Source: JAVBLY01 sp031553035 (GTDB lineage: Bacteria; Bacillota; Clostridia; Peptostreptococcales; Anaerovoracaceae). Taken from it: 64,000 nucleotides of DNA. This document shows positions 1 through 8,972 of the stretch, in pieces (position 1 is the first letter of the stretch; each line of letters begins with the position of its first letter). The notes under the pieces are model-generated. The model searched no databases and was not told the origin of the DNA. It was given only the letters and a program-made list of their open reading frames with translations. Made by a program: the position numbers and the translations under genes. The stretch is taken from positions 124,001 through 188,000 of the forward strand of contig JAVBLY010000009.1 of the NCBI GenBank assembly GCA_031553035.1. Reading direction: 5' to 3'.

Positions 1-1
1 G

Positions 2-868
2 TTTGCTACCGATCCTGAATTTACAAACACAAACAGAGTCAATATCCTGCTTCTTGGTACGACCAGGGAAAAGCTTTCAGACACTATGATGCTTGCAAGC
101 TATGACCGGGGCACAGATGAGGTCGATATAATTTCGGTTCCCAGGGATACTTATCACGAGAGAGAAGGCTTTGACGATAACGAGAACAGAAAAATAAATG
201 CAGCTTTTGCAGGTGATCCTGTAAGTGCTGCCCAGGCTGTTCATGAAGTACTGCAGGGCATTCCAATCAATTATTACGCTGTTGTTGATTACGACGGCGT
301 TGCCAAAATCGTAGATGCTATCGGCGGTGTGGAAGTTGACGTCCCGTTTGATATGAATTATGAAAAGCACAGCGAGAACCCGCCCCTTATCATCCACCTA
401 AAAAAAGGAAAACAGACACTTGACGGACAAGATGCCTTAGGTTTTATCAGATACAGAAAAGGCTATACCGACGGTGATGAGGGAAGAGTCCATGCACAGC
501 AGGAATTTGTAAAAAATGCAATAAAGCAAAGTATGGGTCTCAATCTCCCAAAAGTAGGAAAAGCAGTAATAGAAAATGTGGATTCGGACATAACCCCCAG
601 AGTTGCATTGTCTTTAGCTAAGGGCGTTACGAACAAGGATGAATCTGCCATCAAGACCTTCACTTTACCCGGAAATTCCGTCAGGCTTGGCTTATGGTTT
701 TATTTCTGCGACGGAGAACAAACCAAAGAGATGCTTAGGTCTATATATGCAGGTGAAGATTTTAAAGCGACTGAGTCCGCTATTACAGGACCTGACGATC
801 CAAACTATTATGTATGGACTGGCGGCGGAAAAATTGGCACTGTTGCTAACGGCAGTGATTCCAACTAG
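2..868 (+). CDS. LytR-CpsA-Psr (LCP) family cell-wall ligase, 5' end missing
   Basis: LCP proteins are membrane-anchored extracellular enzymes that transfer teichoic acid or capsule polymers from lipid carriers to peptidoglycan. The reading frame is open from base 2, so the N-terminal anchor lies outside the window. Visible LCP hallmarks are an NILLLGT strand followed by LSDTMMLASYD, the VPRDTY motif, and the RYRKGYTDGDEGRVHAQQ block carrying the conserved Arg and Asp residues that bind the polyprenyl pyrophosphate. The end is an ordinary TAG. An internal ATG at 86 would cut off the first catalytic strand, so it is not the true start. Confidence 0.9.
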   Translation, partial: FATDPEFTNTNRVNILLLGTTREKLSDTMMLASYDRGTDEVDIISVPRDTYHEREGFDDNENRKINAAFAGDPVSAAQAVHEVLQGIPINYYAVVDYDGVAKIVDAIGGVEVDVPFDMNYEKHSENPPLIIHLKKGKQTLDGQDALGFIRYRKGYTDGDEGRVHAQQEFVKNAIKQSMGLNLPKVGKAVIENVDSDITPRVALSLAKGVTNKDESAIKTFTLPGNSVRLGLWFYFCDGEQTKEMLRSIYAGEDFKATESAITGPDDPNYYVWTGGGKIGTVANGSDSN

Positions 869-911
869 TTCAGCTGCTTCACTGATCATGCCGTAAAGTT
901 GTTCAGTTAAA

Positions 912-1957
912 TTACTTAATCTTTTTTCCGGTTTTTACTGCACTCCATGCACTGTAATATCTAACTTTTGATATAGTTTTGTAGCTTCTTATCTGCACTT
1001 GATATCGTTTGCCCTTTTTTAGTTTTTGATAGTTGTTGACGATAAACTTGCTTTGCAGGTTTTGGTTTTCCACTTGGATGTTCCTTTGATCCGATAACGT
1101 ATTTGATATCTAGATATTTTCTGTGAGGCAGATACCTTTTTCCAATAAACTTTCATTTGTCTTGTGCCTGGAGTGATTTTTCTGATATATGTTTTGGTGG
1201 GAAGTATTTTGAATGTTTCCAGATACAAGTACTTTGCTGCTGAGAAGCTACTGCCTTCAGCAGTATCGACTGTCACTTTATATGCCCCGATGTTTTTGGG
1301 CAAGGATTTTGATTTGTTGTAGTATACTGCTGTTATTCTTCCTGCACCTATTTTGGGAGTGGCAGTTATCCCATGTGATCTGCCGTTATATACTTTATCC
1401 TTTATGCGGTATGATAGTTGGACTGCCCGGAGAGCAGGTTTAGGAACAGTCACTGTGCATGTAGCAGTCTTGCCGCCGTCCGCTGTGGATGCAGTTATCA
1501 TTGCTGTTCCACAAGAAACAGCAGTGACTTTTCCGTTTGCATCTACTTTGGCTACATCTGGTTTGCTGGATACCCATATAACATTTTTATTTGTCGCATC
1601 AGAAGGTGATAATTTTGATGTCAGCGTGTCTGTTTTACCGAGGTTGAGTGTCAGCGCACTTACTTCAATAGCATCGTATGGTTCATAGCTTTGTCTTGAT
1701 AAGCCGACTTGTGATATTTGCGGTTTTGTGATATCTGATGTCTGAATTGTAAAAACAGGGATATCTACAAAACGGTTTATGGTGTTATAATAGACATCTA
1801 AAATATATAAAGCACTAATTTTCCACTGCCCGGCGACAGCATTTTCCGGTACAGTAAAAGATCCTTCATAGGTAGGTGCTGCCGTATCAGACTCAGCAAA
1901 AGATATCAAAGGGATGTATGTAAGGACCAATTTGAGGTAATTGTAGCATGGTAGCAA
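912..1957 (-). pseudogene. Decayed Ig-like/fibronectin-type secreted protein (frameshifted, N-terminus lost)
   Basis: The main frame runs from 1957 to a stop at 1019. It encodes a Big_2-type Ig domain (TLNLGKTDTLTSKLSPSDATNKNVIW onward, with ATCTVTVPKP at its end), an MBG-like segment and a C-terminal fibronectin-III-like domain that stops abruptly after TTIKN. In the -1 frame the domain continues without a gap (LKKGKRYQVQIRSY to KTGKKIK) to a TAA at 912-914, so one base has been lost near 1019. The N-terminus begins inside a domain, has no signal peptide and no ribosome binding site. A terminator separates it from the gene upstream on the same strand. I read it as a remnant of a cell-surface protein related in style to the genes at 2066 and 57718. 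Confidence 0.75.
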
Positions 1958-1985
1958 GTTAAATACAATTGTATATATTAATCCT

Positions 1986-2026
1986 AAAAAAATAAAAGGC
2001 GTAGGGACAAATTGTTATCCCTACGC
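1986..2026 (-). terminator. Rho-independent terminator of the C39-domain gene
   Basis: A perfect 9-bp stem (GCGTAGGGA at 1999-2007, TCCCTACGC at 2018-2026) is followed on the minus strand by a T-rich tract. It lies about 40 bp past the stop of the 2066-4648 gene and would keep transcription out of the decayed gene beyond. Confidence 0.8.
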
Positions 2027-2065
2027 TAATAAATTACATCAAAACTCAATACCGATTTTCCAACT

Positions 2066-4648
2066 TCAGTTCAATCCAAATTCAGTAACAACATCTGCAG
2101 TTTCTGCGTTATTTGGAAATGCTATTATGAAGTTATTACTGTCTGTTTCTTGCCCGTCCATTTCAAATGCAGAATTCCAGCCATAAACGAGACGTTCAAA
2201 GCTTTCGACTACATATCCGTCGCTTTCATGATCGGTCGTATCATATGGATCAGCAAGAATGATCACATCATCCTGTGTTTGTGGTGTACCCATATCATCG
2301 TAGCCGATTATCGCCTGCCAATGGCCACCCCATTCATCCCAGCCAATCATGACAGGAATATCTTTTTCGATAAAGTAGGGGATCAGCCCGCCGTCAGAGC
2401 TACCGCCCTGCAGAACATATTCATCGCCTGATGTGCCTTCGACCGTGGACCAGTCGCTGTCTGGGTCAGTCATATCATTTCTTGAGATGGATACCCAATC
2501 CTGATCATGTTCGGTGTTCATATAGTCAAACATTTCCTCCATGCCTGACAGGTAAGTAGCTCCAATATCGCCGTTTTGTCTGTGTTCGCAGAGGGAGATC
2601 TCAGTTTCCAGAGGAATATCAAGTGTACCGTTCTGAGCAAAATGTTCCATGACCATGAGAGCTGTCGTACATCCGCATGTCCATTCAGTTGCCTGCTGTA
2701 TTGTCTGATAATTTTCAATGATATCTAAAGTACCTGACGGATCGTTTCCATTGTAATAATCATTGAAATAATAATATGGGGATTTATTAACCTCAAATTC
2801 CCGTTCCCAACCGGCTGCTCCGCTCAAATCAAACTTAGGACCGATATCGCTATTATTGTAATATTCAGTTGCTGCTTCAAATTGCGCTTTAGTCGGTCCG
2901 TAAAGCTTATCGTTTAATTTGTTGTTATCATTAGATTTAAAAGTATTGGTAACATTTCTTGCCAGACCTTTTCCGGTACTGGGTTTAAAATTAAATCCAG
3001 ATTTAGGTTCGGCAACGAAAAATTGGGTTCCCTTTGTAGAACCGTCCCAGGTCAGAAGTCCATATGCAAGACGTTCATATGACTGTATAGTATATCCGTC
3101 ATTTGAATGATCCGTAGTATCATATGGATCCATAAGAATCAGCTGATCATCTGCAGTATCATCCGGTGTTTTCATATCATCATAACCGATGATTACCTGG
3201 GCATGTGCACCGAAGGAATTCCATATAACAATTATAGGATTACCTTTAGCCAACTCACCCTTTATCCAATCCGGGTCATAAAGATTATCTTCGGCACCGG
3301 AAGTATAGGAATCGGTTATCTTCCAGCCTCCTGTTATACCAAGTGTTGTAAGATTTTTGAAGACGTTCTCAAGTTCTGTCAGGCTGGATCCGCCGCCATC
3401 TCTGTTTTTCTCTCTGAGAGCGGCCAGGTCCTGTTCATTCAAATCCAAATTTTTGTAGCCATCATACCAATCCAGAACTGTAACTGCAGAGGTCATGACA
3501 CAAGCCCAACCGGTAGACTGAGATTGTGTTTTGTACCCTTCCAGTAAAGTAAGACCATTACCGGATCTCAGATTGTAATAATCATATGCTGGCCAATACG
3601 AACTTTCTTCCTGATCTGAAAAATCGGTGGTCCCGCAATAGTCAGTTACGCCGTACCCAGACAACTGCCTCTCACCAAATGGAATTCGATAACGAGCATC
3701 ATATATTGTAGCATCGTCATCACTTAAGGCTGGTTCAACATCTTCACCTATTCCATCCAGCCAGGTCATATTCTTATTCCATTTAGCTGCTCTGTCATTA
3801 TATTTTACTACCTTGACTATATCAGCTTTTTTATCAGCATCTGTGTCTTCCAGTTCAACAAATTGACCAAGGATGGTTGCCTTATCGTTCTTTGCAGCAC
3901 TGTACTTCTTCTTAATTTTATTCCAAACCAACACTTTTGCATCATTATCAATTTCAGTATTATTTATCTTACTGGTTGAATATCTCCCTGCAAGTACATA
4001 TGACAAAATTACCTTAGAGTCAGTAACAGTAACATTACATGACGCAGACTTGCCGTCGTTAGTTGCAGTTATTGTAGCTGTGCCTACTTTTTCTCCGGAA
4101 ATAACACCTTGATCGGATACGGTAACAACAGAAGTATTTGAAGATTTCCAAGTTGTTTTCTGGGTTTTATATCCATACTTCTGAGGCGGTGCCACAGTTG
4201 CTTTCAAGGTATAATTTTCATCTATTCCAATAGTGTATGCTGATGTATTTAATGTTAAGTTCTTGGCTTTCAGATTCTTGACCTTGATTTTAATAGTTTT
4301 GGTTACTTTTTTATTGTACTTTGAAATAGCTTTGAGTGTAACAGTTCCGGATTTCTTTCCTTTGACATAGACGGAACTGCTTTTTTTGCTTATAAGGCTT
4401 GCATAGTTTTTACCTTTAACGATTTTCCATGTTACAGCCTTGCTTGATTTCTTGGGGGTCGTTTTATAAACACTTACCTTTATCTTTCCCCCAATATCAA
4501 CTGTTTTGGAGGATACTTGTGCCTTAAGTGTTATTTTCTTAGGGGCGCTTGCAGCATATGTATCAGTGAGCGTTACGGGGAAACTGAGCGCCACAATTAC
4601 AGCTGTTATCATCAGATAAACAAACGATTTTTTTATAATATTTTGCAT
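2066..4648 (-). CDS. Secreted protein with Ig-like repeats and two C39-like cysteine peptidase domains
   Basis: The 860-residue protein begins with a signal peptide (basic start, hydrophobic stretch to about residue 32, TYAAS cleavage region). Two lysine-rich Ig-like domains follow, the second a Big_2 domain at about 130-215. Two papain-fold C39-like modules come after a linker: one at about 370-540 (Cys about 383 in TGWACVMTS, His in GAHAQVIIGYDD, Asp in MDPYDTTDH) and one at about 645-850 (Cys about 658 in TEWTCGCTTA, His in GGHWQAIIGYDD, Asp in ADPYDTTDH). Both keep Cys, His and Asp, so both could be active. No ABC transporter is fused, unlike bacteriocin-processing C39 proteins, and no sortase signal is present. 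Substrate unknown; a role on the cell surface or in the medium is inferred. Confidence 0.85.
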   Translation of the reverse strand: MQNIIKKSFVYLMITAVIVALSFPVTLTDTYAASAPKKITLKAQVSSKTVDIGGKIKVSVYKTTPKKSSKAVTWKIVKGKNYASLISKKSSSVYVKGKKSGTVTLKAISKYNKKVTKTIKIKVKNLKAKNLTLNTSAYTIGIDENYTLKATVAPPQKYGYKTQKTTWKSSNTSVVTVSDQGVISGEKVGTATITATNDGKSASCNVTVTDSKVILSYVLAGRYSTSKINNTEIDNDAKVLVWNKIKKKYSAAKNDKATILGQFVELEDTDADKKADIVKVVKYNDRAAKWNKNMTWLDGIGEDVEPALSDDDATIYDARYRIPFGERQLSGYGVTDYCGTTDFSDQEESSYWPAYDYYNLRSGNGLTLLEGYKTQSQSTGWACVMTSAVTVLDWYDGYKNLDLNEQDLAALREKNRDGGGSSLTELENVFKNLTTLGITGGWKITDSYTSGAEDNLYDPDWIKGELAKGNPIIVIWNSFGAHAQVIIGYDDMKTPDDTADDQLILMDPYDTTDHSNDGYTIQSYERLAYGLLTWDGSTKGTQFFVAEPKSGFNFKPSTGKGLARNVTNTFKSNDNNKLNDKLYGPTKAQFEAATEYYNNSDIGPKFDLSGAAGWEREFEVNKSPYYYFNDYYNGNDPSGTLDIIENYQTIQQATEWTCGCTTALMVMEHFAQNGTLDIPLETEISLCEHRQNGDIGATYLSGMEEMFDYMNTEHDQDWVSISRNDMTDPDSDWSTVEGTSGDEYVLQGGSSDGGLIPYFIEKDIPVMIGWDEWGGHWQAIIGYDDMGTPQTQDDVIILADPYDTTDHESDGYVVESFERLVYGWNSAFEMDGQETDSNNFIIAFPNNAETADVVTEFGLN

Positions 4649-4874
4649 AAAATCACCTTCTTCTCCACAACAAATAATAACAAGTATTAAATTGTTATTT
4701 CCTCCTTTCCTGTATTCTTTTTTTAATTATCTGAAACTCATATGGATACCATCATGATACTCCCCGGCAATAGGGAAGTCAACAGAATAGTGCAGGGCAG
4801 AATCTAAATAAAAAAATGAGTTATTATTTGATATATTTCATCTTTTTGTTTTCATACTAATGATTTATTGTTCT

Positions 4875-5303
4875 TTATATATAATCCGAAGAGCCTGCCA
4901 GGTAACTTACCGCAAATATCATTAGAATTGCCACAATTTCAAGAACAATGAATACAGAATGAGCCACACCCTTTGATCTTTTAGTCAGATTACTGTTCCA
5001 ACACAGTCCGAAAATCAATCCCCCGAAAAATGCATTTGCGAACGAAATAGCCTTCGCACTCTTTGCTTTGGGTCTTTCGGTAAATAAAGAAGGATAAATT
5101 ACTGCAGCATATATGATCCCCGCTACCATAAATCCTATGGACAAAACAGAGATTACTGTCAAGACTCCCATTGGTACATAGTGACTTTCAAATATGATGG
5201 TAACTATCGGCCATAAAATAAGACCGAAAACAGTAAATCCCACACTTGTTTTCCAGTTTTGTAAAAATGGTACGAAGTTAGTGTCTAGTGGGTTGTAAGT
5301 CAT
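4875..5303 (-). CDS. Small four-helix membrane protein, tandem paralogue A
   Basis: This 142-residue protein has four predicted membrane segments (about 20-38, 45-75, 92-112 and 120-137). It shares NWKTSVGFT near the N-terminus, the AAVI(Y/F)PSLF motif, SFANAFFGGLIFG and WNSNLTKR with the neighbour at 5501-5932, so the two are tandem duplicates. The start has a GAAAGGA ribosome binding site. I do not recognise a named family; function unknown. The promoter regions of both copies are also alike, so each is probably transcribed alone. Confidence 0.75.
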   Translation of the reverse strand: MTYNPLDTNFVPFLQNWKTSVGFTVFGLILWPIVTIIFESHYVPMGVLTVISVLSIGFMVAGIIYAAVIYPSLFTERPKAKSAKAISFANAFFGGLIFGLCWNSNLTKRSKGVAHSVFIVLEIVAILMIFAVSYLAGSSDYI

Positions 5304-5500
5304 GAAGCAATTCCTTTCGTTTTATCCATTAACATGTTATGACTATATTTTATATAAATCATGTGGGTTAGTCCAACCCTAACATATGACAAATCATACT
5401 AATAAATACTATTCGATATATTTCATTTTCCAATAAAATTATAACAAATTAATAACAGAAATTGCTTGAGTAAAATGCTGTCTGATTTGATACTTTAGTG

Positions 5501-5932
5501 TTATATGATTGAGAAAAATCCAAACCTTGAAATAGGCGCTACATAATTGCCGATTAATATCAAAGCGATACCCACAATGTTAGTAACGATGAATACTTTG
5601 TAAGATATGCCCTTATATCTCTTTGTCAGGTTGCTATTCCAGATCAATCCGAAAATCAGTCCGCCAAAAAATCCATTTGCAAAAGAGATGACTTTGGAGC
5701 TTTTAAACAGCGGTTTGTAAGAGAATAATGAGGGAAAGATCACTGCCGCATAAATAATACTTAACACAATGAAAGTAATACTTGCCATTGATAAAACAAT
5801 AAAGAAATTAAATGATGAGTTCCCAATTTTTAGTACCGGGTCTGTAGCAGCACTGCTGTAAGAGATAAGTCCTGCCACCAACCCCAAAATGGTAAAGCCT
5901 ACGCTTGTTTTCCAGTTTTCCAAAAATGGCAT
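5501..5932 (-). CDS. Small four-helix membrane protein, tandem paralogue B
   Basis: This 143-residue protein has four hydrophobic segments and is a clear paralogue of the protein at 4875-5303: both carry a PFL-NWKTSVGFT start, AAVIFPSLF, SFANGFFGGLIFG and WNSNLTKRYKG. It is preceded by an AAAGGA ribosome binding site. The conserved region between helices 3 and 4 (WNSNLTKR) is the most likely functional site, but no family could be named. About 570 bp of duplicated DNA, including a shared upstream block, separates the two starts. Confidence 0.75.
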   Translation of the reverse strand: MPFLENWKTSVGFTILGLVAGLISYSSAATDPVLKIGNSSFNFFIVLSMASITFIVLSIIYAAVIFPSLFSYKPLFKSSKVISFANGFFGGLIFGLIWNSNLTKRYKGISYKVFIVTNIVGIALILIGNYVAPISRFGFFSII

Positions 5933-6127
5933 TCTAAATCCTTTCGTTTTCTCTATGGCGTGTAATGACTATATTCTATATAAATCATGCCCTTATGTCC
6001 AATCCTAACATATGGATACCGCAAAAGGCAGGTAACAGCAAAGACTAATTGATTTTTGCATATATAGAGCATATAGTTGAGGTAAGAAAATTTTCATTTG
6101 CACCCGGCTAGATCTCAGGAGTCAAGC

Positions 6128-6808
6128 ATGAATACAATCCTAACAGTATCAAATCTATATAAATATTTCGAAGATGGTGACAGCACAGTCAAAGCCGTAG
6201 ACGATGCTAGCTTCGGTGCCGAAAAAGGTGAGTTTGTCACCGTAGTCGGCAGATCAGGATGCGGCAAAACCACGCTTCTCAATTTGCTGGGAGGACTTGA
6301 TACCGCAGACAGCGGCGAGATCATCATACTTGGTCAGAAATACAGCGAACTTTCAGAAGACGAGCTGACAGAATTCAGAAGAAATAACATAGGCTTTATA
6401 TTCCAAAGCTACAACCTTCTTCCCATACTCAACGTCAGAGATAATATTCTCCTGCCGTTGGGTCTTGAAAAAGAAAGACTGAACATAGATTTGTTTAACG
6501 AAATAATAACTACTTTAAGGATCGAGGACAAGCTGAAAAAAGAAGTAACAAAACTGTCGGGTGGGGAACAGCAGCGGGTCGCCATAGCCAGAGCACTTAT
6601 TACAGAACCTGCGATGATACTTGCAGATGAGCCTACCGGAAACCTGGATGCTGATACGGGAGATGAAGTCATTGAACTTCTTAAAGAGACAGGCAAGAAG
6701 TGGAAGCAGCTTATAATTATGGTCACTCACGATCATGAGATCGCCCAAAGATCCAATAGGACAATACATATGCATAGCGGACAAATCATAAACATCACTG
6801 ATAATTAG
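6128..6808 (+). CDS. ABC transporter ATP-binding protein (BceA/LolD type)
   Basis: The 226-residue nucleotide-binding subunit has Walker A GRSGCGKTTLLN, the FQSYNLLP Q-loop region, signature LSGGEQQRVAIARAL, Walker B MILADEPTGNLD and the H-loop VTHDHE. These features define the MacB/LolD/BceA class that drives FtsX-type permeases. The start at 6128 is chosen because AGGAG lies 8 nt upstream; the frame is open 30 nt further but without a ribosome binding site. The permease gene follows after 51 bp. Likely role: export or removal of an antimicrobial peptide or envelope lipid, by analogy with BceAB. No two-component system is adjacent. Confidence 0.93.
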   Translation: MNTILTVSNLYKYFEDGDSTVKAVDDASFGAEKGEFVTVVGRSGCGKTTLLNLLGGLDTADSGEIIILGQKYSELSEDELTEFRRNNIGFIFQSYNLLPILNVRDNILLPLGLEKERLNIDLFNEIITTLRIEDKLKKEVTKLSGGEQQRVAIARALITEPAMILADEPTGNLDADTGDEVIELLKETGKKWKQLIIMVTHDHEIAQRSNRTIHMHSGQIINITDN

Positions 6809-6859
6809 AACTACCAATATAAATCACAAATCAGGATCAAAAAGGAAACTCGAACCAGA

Positions 6860-8788
6860 ATGGAAAAAACAAACTGGATCAGAAAACTTGCACTTGCTGA
6901 TCTTAAGGGCAGCAAACTGAGAAGCATTATGACTATCTTTTCTGTTGTCATGATCACTACGCTGGTCTCCTCATGTGCTACCGTTTATGCGAGCCTTCTT
7001 CTGAGTACAGATAAGATGATAAGGGGCAATGTAAATTTTTCTATCGGGTTTTATATTTTCTTAATAATTCCGGTGCTCATATGTGGACTTCTTCTTATAA
7101 TCGATTGTTTTCATCTGGACCGTCAGAATTCAATAAACCAGAACGGGCTTCTGACATCAGTGGGGCTGACTAAGACGCAGAACAGAAGCATTCTTAGGTG
7201 GCAGACATTTTATCTAACCGCTCCCGGATTCATCATCGGTATTGTACTTACGCTTATTTTCATTTATCTGATAATGCCGACTTTTGCCGGGAGCATGTAT
7301 ACAGATTTTGAGACGGTGGGGTTGGTGGTGGTGCTGATTATTCTGGTTTGCACAGGCATAGTTGTAATGGGCATTGTGAATGCCGGGCTGTATATCTCAT
7401 ATTATGAATCCGAGCAGATGTCCGTATCTGAGCGTATCAGGTACGGCGGCCATCTGGCATACAGCACAAAAACGATCATTTCCGCACATATAAGCAAGCG
7501 AGAAAACACTGAAAGATACCCTGGGAAGATACTTAGTAGAACTTCTCTGGCTTTCAAAAACTACATTAGAATTATAAAAAATAATATCCACGTGCCTCTT
7601 TCGCTTATCCTAGCTCTGACCACACTTTTAGCTGTCAGTGTGATAATAAACGGCATTAACCCAAATGCTTTAGCCGATGTGTATGTGGGTAAAAGCGATT
7701 ACAAACTCTCCAATGTGACTTTTTCCGACGACTATGTGGAAGTCGGTTCGGCAGAAGATCTCTTTGCCGCCGGAGCAAAACCTCAAGTCAAAAGCCCTTC
7801 TGTTCAGATCTTTGAGGAAGAGTTCGTGGGCGAGTTAGAAAAAAATGAAGACATAAAATCCCTTAAGATAACCAAACACCTGTATATGTCATATGATGAA
7901 GAATACGATGATACCGCCTACAATGAAATTGAATACTATTTAGACAACTTCTTTGTAGTAGACACGGACTATATATTAGAAAGATTTTCACAGGGTAAAG
8001 AATTGGGCAAGGACATCATAGATAAATTCGAAAAGGGAGAGATCGTATTTTTCCCCGGAGAAGATGATCGCAGTAGGTATGAAGGCTTTACAATTAACGG
8101 AAGCGTTATAAGGGAAGGTGTTTCAGGCACATCATTTGGCGAATCCATGAAAAAGAATAAATTTTCATTTTCCGTTTACGGCATCCCGGACGAGATCGCT
8201 GCAGGGAACACGTATCTTTATCAGGGCTGGTACATACATGAAAACTGTCTTGATGAATTCGATATAAAGCCCATAATATCATCCATAGAGTTTTCCGCGG
8301 ATGCAGAGGATCGGCCAAGGCTTCAGAAATGGGTGGATGAAAAAATCTCAAATGATCCGCTTATTGAAAGTGAGAGCAGGGACAGATACAAAGCATTGGT
8401 GCAGAGGGAAAAGGATGCTACTTTCCTTGTAGGCTATCTTCTTACTGCCATTCTCGTTGCCATAAGTTTCATAGGATTCGTAATCGTCAATACGATTTCT
8501 GTAGATGCTAGAAAAAAGGAATTCCTCTTACTGAACTCTATCGGCATGAGCAGGCGAGATATAAAGTTTATGTTGCTTACGGAAGGTGCTATCTACGGCG
8601 TAGCAATCATCATTGTTATGATGTTCATTGCTAATCCAATGATATGGCTGATATACAGCAACTTTAAGGTATTTTACAGCACATATCACTTCCCGGCTGT
8701 GCTTTCGGCAACCTCAATGGTTATCACATTTTTGATCACACTTATCGTGCCTGTGATTATATATAACAGACAGGTTCAAAAAAGGTGA
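6860..8788 (+). CDS. FtsX-family ABC transporter permease (BceB-like)
   Basis: This 642-residue integral membrane protein has an N-terminal helix after NWIRKLALADLKGSKLRS, helices at about 55-70, 115-135 and 150-180, then a membrane pair around 245-265. A large extracellular domain follows (about 270-510), and an FtsX-type C-terminus of three helices (about 520-640, containing LLNSIGMSRRDI). The layout and length match BceB/YxdM permeases that sense and detoxify peptide antibiotics. It partners with the ATPase just upstream and presumably shares its transcript. An AAAGGA site precedes the ATG. Confidence 0.85.
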   Translation: MEKTNWIRKLALADLKGSKLRSIMTIFSVVMITTLVSSCATVYASLLLSTDKMIRGNVNFSIGFYIFLIIPVLICGLLLIIDCFHLDRQNSINQNGLLTSVGLTKTQNRSILRWQTFYLTAPGFIIGIVLTLIFIYLIMPTFAGSMYTDFETVGLVVVLIILVCTGIVVMGIVNAGLYISYYESEQMSVSERIRYGGHLAYSTKTIISAHISKRENTERYPGKILSRTSLAFKNYIRIIKNNIHVPLSLILALTTLLAVSVIINGINPNALADVYVGKSDYKLSNVTFSDDYVEVGSAEDLFAAGAKPQVKSPSVQIFEEEFVGELEKNEDIKSLKITKHLYMSYDEEYDDTAYNEIEYYLDNFFVVDTDYILERFSQGKELGKDIIDKFEKGEIVFFPGEDDRSRYEGFTINGSVIREGVSGTSFGESMKKNKFSFSVYGIPDEIAAGNTYLYQGWYIHENCLDEFDIKPIISSIEFSADAEDRPRLQKWVDEKISNDPLIESESRDRYKALVQREKDATFLVGYLLTAILVAISFIGFVIVNTISVDARKKEFLLLNSIGMSRRDIKFMLLTEGAIYGVAIIIVMMFIANPMIWLIYSNFKVFYSTYHFPAVLSATSMVITFLITLIVPVIIYNRQVQKR

Positions 8789-8793
8789 AAACA

Positions 8794-8865
8794 ATGAACA
8801 ATATTTTGGAATTCCCAGACAGAGAATCATTCCGCAAATGGCAAAAAAATTTCAAACCAATGTGA
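8794..8865 (+). pseudogene. N-terminal stub resembling a YdeI-family protein
   Basis: A 23-codon frame begins 5 bp after the permease stop with a good AAAAGGTG ribosome binding site. It reads MNNILEFPDRESFRKW and then diverges to a stop. The opening resembles YdeI/OmpD-associated family proteins, which start with a short strand, an F-x-x-R-E-x-F-R-x-W helix and a longer body. The rest of such a gene is missing downstream, so this looks like a truncated remnant; a short genuine peptide cannot be excluded. Confidence 0.35.
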
Positions 8866-8972
8866 AAATCCCAGTCGATAGATTGATTGTATTACATCAA
8901 TATGATAAAGTTACGTTTATCAATAAGACAAAGAATTTAAAGAATGGATAAGAATGGATAAGGATGGGAAAA

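Noticed and set aside
1009..1025. Programmed -1 frameshift at C-AAA-AAC before the stop in the Ig-like gene
   Set aside because: The heptamer is imperfect, and the gene also lacks its N-terminus, ribosome binding site and promoter, so ordinary decay by one lost base is simpler.
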